A stretch of DNA of 64,000 bases, from positions 248,001 through 312,000 of the forward strand of contig JABWCD010000006.1 in NCBI GenBank assembly GCA_013359265.1, written 5' to 3'. Within the stretch, counting starts at the first letter, position 1. Every line of letters begins with the position of its first letter. This stretch comes from Candidatus Hydrogenedentota bacterium (GTDB taxonomy: Bacteria; Hydrogenedentota; Hydrogenedentia; Hydrogenedentales; SLHB01). Positions 35,085 to 44,600 of the stretch are shown here, piece by piece. The position numbers were made by a program, and so were the translations under genes. Below the pieces are notes generated by a model. The model saw only the letters and a program-made list of their open reading frames with translations, did no database searches and was not told the DNA's origin.

Positions 35085-38000
35085 TTGCGCACCACTTCTT
35101 ATATCGCGCTCGTTGCACTTTCCTTCGCGCCGTGCGCTTACGCGCAACTGGCGGAGCATACCGCCGACACCAGCTTGCGCGATGCCGTGATGGACGCGTC
35201 CGGCGCGACGGTCTACGCAACCGCAAGCTCCACCAACGAAGTGCTGAAGATTGACGCCGCGACAGGCGCCGTCATCGCGCGTACATCCGTCGGGAAAAGT
35301 CCTGGTGCAATCGCGTTGGACAACGCGACGCTTGCCTGCATTTGCGATTCGGGCCGAACAATCTCGTTTATTCGCTTGAGCGACTTTTCGGGCGCGGGTG
35401 AGGCGGCCATGACCGATCGCGCAAACGATATCACCGCGCTGCCCGGCGGCGGGTTCGCCGTCGTGAACAGCTTTGCGGACAGCGTCACGCTTATCGATCC
35501 GGACCGCGCGAACGCACCGGTCACGATCGGCGGCGTTACCAGTGTTCCCAGTGGGATCGCCGCGTCGGAGTCGTATCTCGCGGTGACGACGCGTTCGCCT
35601 GCGGCGCTGTTGCTCTACACGGGCGGATCGCAATCCCCTACCGCTGCCGTTCCCGTGCCAGATGGCCCGTCGCGCGTCGTCGCCTTGAGCGGCAATCGGT
35701 TCGCCGTACAGACCAAGTCATCCGTCGTGGTTGTGGATTCCGCATCGGCGCAAATCGCGGCGCGGAAGGAAATGGTTGCGCGCGATATTGCGGGTTTCGG
35801 CGACAGGCTGTTCGTGCTGGATGAGAATTCGGTTGACGTATATGACGATTCTCTGGGTTCCGTAACGTCGAGCCCCGTTGCATCCGGCGCGCGATCCGTC
35901 GCCGCGTCCGCGAAGGGATTCGTTTTGCTGGCCTCCGATCCCAAGTCGTGGATGGTGTGCAACTCGCTGCCCGATTCCGCGCAAGGGCGCGTACCGGAAT
36001 TGCCCGCTGCCGTCGCGCGGGTCGAACCGGCGCCGGTGGCGCCCGCAACCGCACCACCGGTTGAGACGGCTGCCGAACCCGAGCCCGCGGTACCGGCAGA
36101 ACAACCGGCCATCGTTGAAGCATCGCCGGTCGCTCCCGCAGTCGAACCAGAGCCTGCGCCGGTTAGCGCGGAACCGGCGGCCGAGTCGCCGAATTCCGAA
36201 CCGTCGGCAACCGTAACGTCAGAGGAGCCTGCCGCGGCGCCATCCCAACCGGCTCCGGTGATCGTCGCGCAGAACGCACCGGAGCCCGTGACAGCGCCGG
36301 AACCGGCAGCGGAAGCTCCCGCCGAAACACCTGCGACGGATGCTCAACCGCCGGCGCCGGCCGAGCAGGCGCCCGCAGTCGAACAAGAAACCAGCGAAGC
36401 AAAGCCGAAGGTCAAATCGAACGGCAAAACCAAATCGAGTCCGTGGCCGGTGCGCAAGAGCCGTATCCGCCCCGGCGGTGAAGTTCCTCAACCCGATATG
36501 ACCGCGCCGGTGACGCCGCGCTCGAAGCGCCCGGACGTATCGCCGATCGACAGCGGCGTAACGCGCGAGTCGTCTATCGGCCAGACCGTAGCCGAAGGCA
36601 TCAGTACCCCGCCGCAGGAAGGCGGTTTCACACCGCCGACAAGCGCGGACGAATTCCTGAACGTGTCCGCCGAGGAGTTGAAAGAAACGGCGGATGGCGC
36701 TATGACTGCCGACGGCAACGTGCGTTTCACGTTGGTCGGTGCGCCGGACGTGCAGTTCGCCGCGGACCACATCGAGTGGGACCGCAACACGGGCCGATTG
36801 TTTGCCAGCGGCAACGTCGAGATCGTGCAAGGACCGTCGACCGCGTTCGCGGACGAAATCGAGACGACGCTCCGCTCCGGGGTTGCCACGCTCGACGCGC
36901 CGCCGCCGTTGGTTGGCGCGGCGGATACGGACGATGAACTGACGGAAAAACTGCTGTCGATCGGCAGTCTCAATGCGAAGAACATCGACATCATCGAGCC
37001 TGCACGGAGGCTGCGCGCGGAGCGCCTCATTTACGATTTCAATTCCGGGACTGGCCAAATGACGGACCTCGAGGGCCAGGTCGGCCAAATCCGCTTTGGC
37101 GGCGACGAATTGACGCTCGAGGGCGAGAACGAAGCCGTCGGCGCGGACCTCTGGCTGACCACCTGCGACTGCGATCACGAGTACTACCGCGTGCGCGTGA
37201 AAGAGCTGAACATCGATCGCGACGGATCGATGCTGGGCAAGGGCGCAAAGCTTGAACTCGGCAACGCGAAGACCCCCATTTTCTGGCCGCGCTGGGGTTA
37301 CAGTGGCGGTCCAACGCCGACAGCAGGCTTCGATTTCACCAGCGGAAAGAAAGCGGAGTTGGGTTACTACATCAACGTCGGCCAGCAGTTCGCGATATCG
37401 CCGGAATTCCAACTCGGGTACCGCCTCTTCCCCACCACCAAGGAAGGCGTCGGCTTCGGATTCGACGGAACGTACAACTACATGGAGACGCCGGCGTCGC
37501 CCTTGTTCCGCAGTTCCGGCGAGTTTCACGCGCTGTACACGACGGAAGACCGCGGCTATTACGAGTGGTACCACCGCCACGAGCTTTCGCCCAACACCGT
37601 GATGCTGCTGAACCTCGAGCAGTGGGGCGACGAAAACTTCTACAAGGACTTCTATTACGAGAAATACAGGGACCGCACGGCGCCGCGCAATTTTGTGAAC
37701 GTAACGTACACGCAGCCCGGCTACATCGCGACGGCGACGGCGAGCAAGGACACGCACGATTTCACGAGCGATTCCGAAAAGCTTCCGGAAGCGACATTCC
37801 ACCTGCTCGAACGCGAACTGCTGCCCCACGTCTACCTCACGTTTGACACCGTGAACGGATACTACGAGCGCGCCTCGACGGAGGACAACGCGGTCCGAAG
37901 CATCAACGTCGCGCGGCTATCGACGGACATCGAGCTCGGCGCGCTGAACGTTACGCCGTTCCTCGAACTCGAAGCGTCGTATTACTCGAACACGCGCGAC

Positions 38001-38888
38001 AGGGTGAGCGACGATGACGACAGCGACGCGCGGTTCTCGTCGTTGGTCGGGACGACCGTCCAGACCCGCTTCCAGAAGGCCTACGACGGCGCGTGGGGCT
38101 TCAGCGGGTTCAAACACATTGTCGTGCCGTCGGTGACGTACTCGTACCGCAACGAGCCGACCATGGGCGTCGAGGAAACGCCGCGCTTCGACGCGTACGA
38201 CAACGTGTACGGCCGCAGCCGCATCGAGACCAAGGTCGACAACATCCTCATGGGCCGCGACGCCGAGACAGGCGAGTCGTGGCAGGTCGCGCGGCTGTCG
38301 CTGTATCAGGGCAACGATCTGTGGAACGAGATTCGCGAATCGACCGACTACGAGATCGAACTCGACCTGCGCCCCCGGTCGTGGTGGGGGTTCGAGGTCA
38401 TCGGCGAACACCACAGCATCGACAAGGAAGACGATCTTCGACTCGACGAACCGTACCTGCTCCAGCGCACGCTCATCGAACTGTACGAGCGCGTCGTGGA
38501 CGAACCGTTCGACGCGGAGACCGCGGACAAGTACAACACGCGCTACGGTGATTACGATCGCATCCTCACGTATCTCTACTACGACAACCGGGAGTTCGGC
38601 GGAAATCTCAACGGCCGCATCGGCTACGCGTACACCAAGACGCAGGACCAAGTGTTCAACCGCGAAATCCTGTACGGCCTCGGCTACCAGATCAACGAGA
38701 AATGGTCCGTCGCGTTCGAACATCGCTACGACCTCGAACGCGGCGAATTGTACCGCCAGAAGTACGAGGTGCGCCGTGTCATGAATTGCCTCGAAGGCGC
38801 GCTGCTCGTCAACGAGCGCGGCTCCGGCTGGGACTTCGGCGTCGAACTCAGCGTCACCGGGATTCCGGGGACGAAGATTCGTTTCTAG
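35085..38888 (+). CDS. Beta-propeller/Pro-rich linker/LptD-like outer-membrane protein fusion
   Basis: 1267 residues from the TTG at 35085, preceded by AGGGAA and followed at once by a signal peptide (ALVALSFAPCAYAQ). Residues ~20-295 show YVTN-type propeller repeats (VYATASSTNEVLKIDAATG; FAVVNSFADSVTLIDPDR). Residues ~308-465 are a Pro/Ala/Glu-rich linker. Residues ~540-605 form an OstA-like beta-jellyroll (ADHIEWDRNTGRLFASGNVE). From ~690 a large beta-barrel begins at WLTTCDCDHEYYRVRVKE, which resembles the Cys-bearing LptD junction. It continues with alternating aromatic strands to the terminal Phe. LptD inserts lipopolysaccharide in the outer leaflet. The propeller and long linker are not usual LptD parts. 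The LptD call rests on pattern, not alignment. Confidence 0.78.
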   Translation: MRTTSYIALVALSFAPCAYAQLAEHTADTSLRDAVMDASGATVYATASSTNEVLKIDAATGAVIARTSVGKSPGAIALDNATLACICDSGRTISFIRLSDFSGAGEAAMTDRANDITALPGGGFAVVNSFADSVTLIDPDRANAPVTIGGVTSVPSGIAASESYLAVTTRSPAALLLYTGGSQSPTAAVPVPDGPSRVVALSGNRFAVQTKSSVVVVDSASAQIAARKEMVARDIAGFGDRLFVLDENSVDVYDDSLGSVTSSPVASGARSVAASAKGFVLLASDPKSWMVCNSLPDSAQGRVPELPAAVARVEPAPVAPATAPPVETAAEPEPAVPAEQPAIVEASPVAPAVEPEPAPVSAEPAAESPNSEPSATVTSEEPAAAPSQPAPVIVAQNAPEPVTAPEPAAEAPAETPATDAQPPAPAEQAPAVEQETSEAKPKVKSNGKTKSSPWPVRKSRIRPGGEVPQPDMTAPVTPRSKRPDVSPIDSGVTRESSIGQTVAEGISTPPQEGGFTPPTSADEFLNVSAEELKETADGAMTADGNVRFTLVGAPDVQFAADHIEWDRNTGRLFASGNVEIVQGPSTAFADEIETTLRSGVATLDAPPPLVGAADTDDELTEKLLSIGSLNAKNIDIIEPARRLRAERLIYDFNSGTGQMTDLEGQVGQIRFGGDELTLEGENEAVGADLWLTTCDCDHEYYRVRVKELNIDRDGSMLGKGAKLELGNAKTPIFWPRWGYSGGPTPTAGFDFTSGKKAELGYYINVGQQFAISPEFQLGYRLFPTTKEGVGFGFDGTYNYMETPASPLFRSSGEFHALYTTEDRGYYEWYHRHELSPNTVMLLNLEQWGDENFYKDFYYEKYRDRTAPRNFVNVTYTQPGYIATATASKDTHDFTSDSEKLPEATFHLLERELLPHVYLTFDTVNGYYERASTEDNAVRSINVARLSTDIELGALNVTPFLELEASYYSNTRDRVSDDDDSDARFSSLVGTTVQTRFQKAYDGAWGFSGFKHIVVPSVTYSYRNEPTMGVEETPRFDAYDNVYGRSRIETKVDNILMGRDAETGESWQVARLSLYQGNDLWNEIRESTDYEIELDLRPRSWWGFEVIGEHHSIDKEDDLRLDEPYLLQRTLIELYERVVDEPFDAETADKYNTRYGDYDRILTYLYYDNREFGGNLNGRIGYAYTKTQDQVFNREILYGLGYQINEKWSVAFEHRYDLERGELYRQKYEVRRVMNCLEGALLVNERGSGWDFGVELSVTGIPGTKIRF

Positions 38889-38953
38889 TGGTTCCCGTCA
38901 ATCGATCTTGTTGATGTTTGTAGCGCCCGGTCTCCGTGCCGGGCGGTATGCCA
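38889..38953 (+). repeat. 65-bp dispersed intergenic repeat, copy B
   Basis: Begins one base after the LptD-fusion stop codon. It matches the reverse complement of 6551-6615 in 61 of 65 positions. The stem CGCCCGG/CCGGGCG could serve as a transcription stop or processing site. Confidence 0.85.
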
Positions 38954-38976
38954 CTAGAACAATTCAAGTCTAACCC

Positions 38977-39039
38977 GCATTTCTCACCGCCCCACGACGT
39001 CGCAGTGGACGTAGAATCCTTCGGTGCGGTGAGAAATGC
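38977..39039. repeat. Perfect 14-bp inverted repeat (GCATTTCTCACCGC)
   Basis: Arms at 38977-38990 and 39026-39039 are perfectly complementary, with a 35-base spacer. It is the first of two such structures in a row in the gene-poor patch after the LptD-fusion gene. Confidence 0.8.
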
Positions 39040-39070
39040 TCACGAGTAAGCCCTTGAGCGCATGGCGGGA

Positions 39071-39167
39071 GGATTCTTCACGCGAACACCCTGTAAAGAC
39101 GGGAACCTATGGAACTTCATGTGACGCAACGGATAGTACACGTCTTTGCTGCTCGCGTGAAGAATCC
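39071..39167. repeat. Perfect 14-bp inverted repeat (GGATTCTTCACGCG)
   Basis: Arms at 39071-39084 and 39154-39167 are perfectly complementary, with a 69-base spacer. It resembles the ends of a short non-autonomous element. Confidence 0.75.
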
Positions 39168-40136
39168 GGGCTAAGCACACCGTCTGTTTCTTGCACTCGC
39201 TCGTGAGTCTTCACCCGTCCTCCGTGGCCCTGCTACTTCGGATGGCAAACGAGGGTCGTACTCGGACTCGATACTCGATAACATCGAGTACGATGACGAG
39301 CATGAGCACGAGCACGCGATGCAACCGACCTTGAAACGCTCCGGTGTCATGAGTTTGAAATCCGCGCCATTTGTCGTGCTCGTAATCGAGCGTTCGAACT
39401 CCTGCACGACTTCTATGGGCGTTCGACTTTTCGGACGAACTTGGGATTCATAACACTTGCGGTCCGCGCCGCTTGCTGTAGTTGGTCGGGCCGTTGCGGG
39501 GACAATCCCCGGTGTACTCCCCATTACGGCAAATACACCAGTTACGTGGCCGCCACAATCGATCTCGTAATCGCGCTGCTCCGAAAATGCACAAGTCGTC
39601 CCGCGCGCCAAAGGCGCAACGCAACCCTAGCCAGGGGCATCGCCCCTGGAAAATGTCCACGCCCCTATCACCGCGCGCTGAAAGCGCACCGATCAAGAGT
39701 TCATAATCTCACAGGGAACTCGGTTCATGACGACTCGTTCGCCGCCGCGAATCGTAATCGCGTAGGTCGCGTCGAGACCGAGTTACGCCCTCGCCTGCAG
39801 CTACATAAATCTTTGAATCGCTCGATTCCGCTCTTCCTCCCATTTGACCCTTCGACAGGCGCCGTTGCTGCTCACCGGCGAGTGGGCTCTGGTTCGGGTC
39901 CCGGACTCACCATCCGCCGATAACACGCGGAGCGCCCCGTACACCGAGGGTTCGGCGCCTTCACTTCATATGGCCAGCGTGTTGCACTGCGGCGGGTGGG
40001 GGGGGTGCGCTTGATCTCGTGACGATTCAAGGGGTGCAGGCCGGGCAGAATCGCCGGAAACGAGGGGTGCGCGATTGGCGAAAACGGATGTAAATCATTT
40101 ATTTATCTAACTTTATGGCGTATCTATATTGACGGG
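39168..40136. other. Gene-free, repeat-rich region of about 970 bp
   Basis: Open frames here (for example 39171-39611 and 39441-39923) have no recognisable domain, no good start and skewed composition. The stretch carries TCGTGCTCG-type words (about 39284-39402), a block of small hairpins (39605-39687) and otherwise nondescript sequence. No RNA gene was recognised. Confidence 0.65.
39605..39687. repeat. Triple-hairpin repeat block
   Basis: Three perfect small stems in a row: GCGCC-AAA-GGCGC (39605-39617), CCAGGGGC-ATC-GCCCCTGG (39631-39649) and GCGCT-GAA-AGCGC (39675-39687). The layout resembles intergenic repeat elements common in large environmental genomes; only one copy is in this window. 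Confidence 0.65.
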
Positions 40137-40180
40137 TTGACAGAGTCTGTATCATTGTGTTAAAGTTTCGATACAATGAT
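40137..40180 (+). promoter_or_regulatory. Promoter with overlapping operator for the GntR-ABC operon
   Basis: TTGACA (40137-40142) is a consensus -35; a TTAAAG/TAAAGT box at 40160-40166 fits as -10 with a spacer of 17-18. An inverted repeat ATCATTGT-N14-ACAATGAT (40151-40158, 40173-40180) straddles the -10. It begins 71 bases before the regulator's ATG, a normal place for GntR-type autoregulation. Confidence 0.65.
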
Positions 40181-40211
40181 GTGGCGCACCGCGTGCGCGG
40201 AGTAACTCGGC

Positions 40212-40625
40212 ATGCTTCACCTTTCCATCAATCAGGGCGACGGGGTGCCGCTCTACCTTCAGTTGGTACAGCAGATCAAGCACCTGATCGCGACGGGGCG
40301 GCTGACTCCGGACAGCGAGCTGCCTGCCGTGCGCGTGCTGGCGCAACAGCTTCTCATCAATCCGAACACGGTGGTGCGCGCGTACCGGGAGTTGGAGCTT
40401 GCCGGGCTGCTCTACAAAAAGCGCGGCGAGGGGACCTACGTGTCGTCGCGGGGAACGCCGTATACGGACGACGAGTGCCGGCGAATCCTGATGCAGCGGA
40501 TCGAGGCGCTGCTGGTCGAGGGCCGGCACCTCGGATTCAACGAAGACCAGATCATCGAGCTGGTGCGCGAGTGCGAACAGAACTTGCGCGGGGGACAACT
40601 TGCCGAGGAGGGAGCGCAGCCATGA
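40212..40625 (+). CDS. GntR family transcriptional regulator, YtrA subfamily
   Basis: 137 residues. An N-terminal winged helix-turn-helix of GntR type spans ~10-78: VPLYLQLVQQIKHLIATGRL, then LPAVRVLAQQLLINPNTVVRAYRELELAGLL. Only a short helical C-terminal tail follows (~85-137), the mark of the YtrA subgroup, which is typically encoded with an ABC transporter that it represses. The TGA overlaps the ATG of the ABC ATPase gene. An inverted repeat overlapping the promoter is the likely operator. The effector is unknown. Confidence 0.93.
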   Translation: MLHLSINQGDGVPLYLQLVQQIKHLIATGRLTPDSELPAVRVLAQQLLINPNTVVRAYRELELAGLLYKKRGEGTYVSSRGTPYTDDECRRILMQRIEALLVEGRHLGFNEDQIIELVRECEQNLRGGQLAEEGAQP

Positions 40626-41539
40626 CGGAAGAACGGACGGAACCGATCGTCACCGTGAGGGACCTGACGTGCCGGTTTGGAAAGAAGACCGCGCTCGACC
40701 GGATCGGTTTCGAGATACGGCCGGGGCGCGTGTTCGGACTCGTCGGCGAAAACGGCGCGGGCAAGACCACGCTGATGAAACACCTGTTGGGTTCGCTGAC
40801 GCCGCAGGAAGGCAGCGTGCGCGTGCTCGGCATCGAACCTACGCGGAACCCCGCGGCGCTGCTGGCGAAGGTCGGCTACATGTCCGAGGACCGCGACCTG
40901 CCGCGGTGGATGCGCGTGAAGGAACTGCTGCGCTACACGCAGTCCTTCTACGACGACTGGGACGAGGCGTACGCGGAACGGATGCGGCAGCAGTTCCGGC
41001 TCGATGCGAATGCGCGCGTGCGCAATCTCTCGCGCGGGGAGTTGGCCAAGGCGGGACTGCTCGTCGCGCTGGCGCACCGCCCGCCGGTACTGCTTCTTGA
41101 CGAGCCGTCGTCGGGGCTTGACGCCGTGGCGCGGCGCGAGATTCTCGCGGTCGTGGTGCGGTCCGTCGCGGAGGAGGGGCGCACGGTGGTGTTTTCGTCG
41201 CACTTGCTGGACGAAGTCGAGCGCGTCGCGGACGACGTCGCGATGATCCATGAAGGCAAGGTCGCCGTATTGATGTCGATGGACGAGATCAAGGCGACAC
41301 ACCAGCGGCGCGTGGTGCAATTCGCGAAGGAAGTCATCACATTCCCGGACGCACTCGGCGTAATCCACGTCGAGGGCGAAGGCCGCGAGTGGGCGGTCGT
41401 CAGCCACGGCGACGCGGATGCCACGCGAAGGGCGCTCGAGGCACTGGGGGCGAAGATCGTCGAGGAGTCGGTGCCATCGCTGGACGCGGTGTTCGTAGCG
41501 CGGGTGACCGGCGGACGGCGGGCCGAGGCGGTGGCGTAG
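40622..41539 (+). CDS. ABC transporter ATP-binding protein
   Basis: 305 residues. Walker A is GENGAGKT, the signature is LSRGE (in VRNLSRGELAKAGLL) and Walker B is VLLLDEPSSGLD. H-loop: FSSHLLDEVERV. The C-terminal ~80 residues form the extra domain usual for ABC-2 exporter ATPases. It is coupled by an ATGA overlap to the GntR-type regulator and followed after 104 bases by the permease. Probably an exporter (lipid, peptide or drug), but the cargo is unknown. Confidence 0.94.
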   Translation: MTEERTEPIVTVRDLTCRFGKKTALDRIGFEIRPGRVFGLVGENGAGKTTLMKHLLGSLTPQEGSVRVLGIEPTRNPAALLAKVGYMSEDRDLPRWMRVKELLRYTQSFYDDWDEAYAERMRQQFRLDANARVRNLSRGELAKAGLLVALAHRPPVLLLDEPSSGLDAVARREILAVVVRSVAEEGRTVVFSSHLLDEVERVADDVAMIHEGKVAVLMSMDEIKATHQRRVVQFAKEVITFPDALGVIHVEGEGREWAVVSHGDADATRRALEALGAKIVEESVPSLDAVFVARVTGGRRAEAVA

Positions 41540-41540
41540 C

Positions 41541-41574
41541 GATTTTGGATTTTCGATTTTGGGTTTTTGAATTG
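41541..41574. repeat. GATTTTGGATTTTCGATTTT-type repeat between ATPase and permease
   Basis: Starts one base after the ATPase stop. The same word family occurs at 22204-22354 and near 53225-53255. It separates two genes of one operon. Confidence 0.6.
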
Positions 41575-41643
41575 GGATGCAGTGTCGAGACGGAGTTGAG
41601 CGAACCGGGCACGGGTGCCTTTTGAGAGCGGGAGCATCGCGCC

Positions 41644-44600
41644 ATGAATAGAAAAGTCAAAGCGCTGATCTGGGAAGAGTGCCGCGTGGGCGGGGCCATT
41701 GCGGGGTGGTGTGTATTCCTAAGCGCGGTTTATTTGGCGTGTGTCAAATGGCCGGAGGCGGCGAAGCCGAACTGGACGATGTGGAACGATATCATGGTCG
41801 CGCCGTTTTCCCTCGGCATGCCGGTATTGATCGCGTTGCTGCTGATTCTGAATCCAAACCAATCGGGGCACATGGTTGGCGGATATTCGAAGCGTGTGCT
41901 GTGGCTGCCGGTTCCGACGTCCGTGGCCGTCGCGGTCACGCTGGCGTTGCGGACGCTGTTCATATTTCTGTCGGCGATTGTTTTGATGGTCGTGTCCGGC
42001 GCGGTGTTCGAGGGAGCGCCCACGGCGACGCTCGTGTTGTTTTTCGTGTTCCTGTACCTCGCCGCGCAACTGTTGGATTGGCTGCGCGACCCGATATCGG
42101 GCTTGTCAAGCGCAATTGTCGTGGGCGTGATGGCGGCGGTTGTGATTCTGATTGCGCGGGGGAGTGACGTAGCGGACGCCATCGGATCTGTACAGGCGCC
42201 TGCGTGGGGCGCGAGCCTAGCCCTGGTGGCCATGGTCCTCGCCGCCGCATACGGCGTGTCGGTGTTCGCGGTACACGCGGCGCGAGTGGGTTGGCGCGTG
42301 GGTGTGCCGGAAATCTGGGAATGGCCTCGGCGCATCGAGATTGGCAAGACGCGCGCGCTGCGCGTGTTTTCGTCGCCGGTGGCGGCGCAGTTCTGGTTCG
42401 AGTTACGTCAATCGAAGTGGGTGCTGCCGTTGGGGACGGCGGTGGTATCGCTACTGATCATCTTGACGATTGGGGCGGTTTGGATTTCGGGTACCGGTAG
42501 CGCGTCAGAATTCCGTTTGATGGCCTCGCTGGCGCCATTTCCGGCGCTGCTTCTGGCCGCGGCGGCGCACGGCATCGTAACGAGAGTGCTCGGCTTCCGG
42601 AAGACGCACCGTACTGCCGGGTTTCAGTACGTGCAGCCGCTCACGTGCGCGGAGATGGCGACTGCGAAGACGCTGGCAAATATCGCGATGCTCTTGCCGA
42701 CCGTGATTGTTATCACAATACTGCATGCGGCCCTCGCAGGTGGAACTTTTCTGAGCGAGGTTATTCCCTTTGCGTATAGTTCCGGCGCGGCGAATGCGCG
42801 GGAAATCGCGTGGGTACTCGTGAGCAGGGGAATCCTGATCGGGCTGATCGCGTGGCCACTCGCGGCGGTGGGCGCGCGCGTGGTCCTCTACGTGGTGACG
42901 CTCGTAATGTCCACACCTTTGATCATGGTGGCGCTGCTCGAGCTGCAAATCATCGAGTACCCACACGATCTGCCCCAATCGTGGCAAAGTACTGTGACAT
43001 TCCACTTCGCGCTTTGGATTGCGCTCTCGGGCGCCATTCTCTTGTGCATCGGCGCGTTCTGGCGTGCGTGGCGGACGCGCACGATACCGTTGCGCGCAGT
43101 CGCCGGGTGGGGTTGCGCGTGGGTGTTAGCGGCGTGGCTGTTGCACGCGGCATTGCCGGATTCGCTGCCGGACGACGCAAAAACATATTCCAATTACGCG
43201 CTGCTCGTGTTGATGTGTCTTGGGTACGCGTCGCTTGTGCCGCTGCCGTACGCGGCGATCGCGCTCGACGTGGCGCGCCGCCGGCATGGCGTGGTGAACG
43301 CGCAGGATGCGGCGCAGCACGCCATGCGGCCGAGACGAAGGCCTGCGCGCATGCGCATCGCGGTCGGCATGACTGCGCTCTTCGCGATATGGCTCGGCTG
43401 GCGCGGCGAACCGACGTACTTGGACTATCTGCGCGGAAGGGGATGGCCTGCGACGTTGGCGGAACTTGACGCGTCGTACGCTGCCGTGCCGGACAGCAAA
43501 AACGTCGCATTAAAGTACTTGGCGGTCAACGACCAACAGTTGAAGAGAAGTGGCTTGTTCTACTATCGCACCATTTACCGGGACGATGGGACCGGAGAAA
43601 GTGGTAAACGCAATCCACCGACTGGCGCAGCGCTTTACGAATATGCCCACGAGGAACTGAGTGACCGCATCGTTGCTGTTGGAAAGGCGAAAGTCCCGGA
43701 TTCGGGGCCGATCCCGGACGACGTGTGGCAGATGAGCGAGGCGTACTGGAACGACGTGACGACTCATATCGTGCCAAGGCTCAAGGCGATCGCCGAGAGC
43801 GGCCCACAGCCTAGCCGCTACCCAGTAGAATTGAGCGATGGCTACTGGGCGCAACTCGAACATCTGGGAGAACTTCGCTGGTTGGGCCGTGAACTGTCGC
43901 TCGATACCCTCCACTGGGCCATGCACGGCGATGCACAGGAGGCGCAACGCGCTGTGCTTGCGTTCTTCCCGCTGCAGGATTCGCTAAGAGACGAGCCGCT
44001 GGCCATGTCCCAACGGACTCGTATCGGGATTTTGAGCAACGCGATCGACGCGCTCGAAATTGCGATGAATCGGGCCGCGCTGACAGACGACCATCTCGAT
44101 AATCTGCGGCAAGGATTTGCACACACACTTCAGTCGCTGGAAGAAGGTGCCGCTATGGATGTCACACTGCGTGGGGAGCGTACCATGGCGGTCTCGGTCT
44201 GGGACGAATTACATTTCCTAGGGGAAAACGATTTGGAAACGAAAAAATATATGCGCAGTAGGGTGGATCCGACCCGGATCGCGCTGGGCCTTGCAATTTC
44301 GCCGACTGCGGAATGCATGGCCGTGTTGTACGCGTATTCGAACTCGGGCGAGGCCCCTTCTACGTACGTTAGGCGGCGGATTCTCCGCGACTCACCGGAG
44401 GTGGAGTCCCTGTTCGCGCCTATGAGTGCCATTGTGATGCCGTCATTTCGCGGCTTCCAAATATCCGACGCGCAGATACGCATGCAGATCGAGATTGCAT
44501 TGGCGGCGATCGCGGTAGAGCAGTTTCGGCGTGCCGAGGGGCGTTTGCCAATTGGACTCGACGAACTGATCCCGACGTATCTGGAGGCCGCGCCAGCCGA

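Noticed and set aside
36219-37829. Minus-strand frame of 536 codons inside the LptD-fusion gene
   Set aside because: Arg-rich shadow composition and no domain; the plus-strand frame is continuous and recognisable.
39171-39923. Two frames in the gene-poor patch
   Set aside because: Composition follows repeats (TCGTGCTCG words, small hairpins); no motif or credible start.
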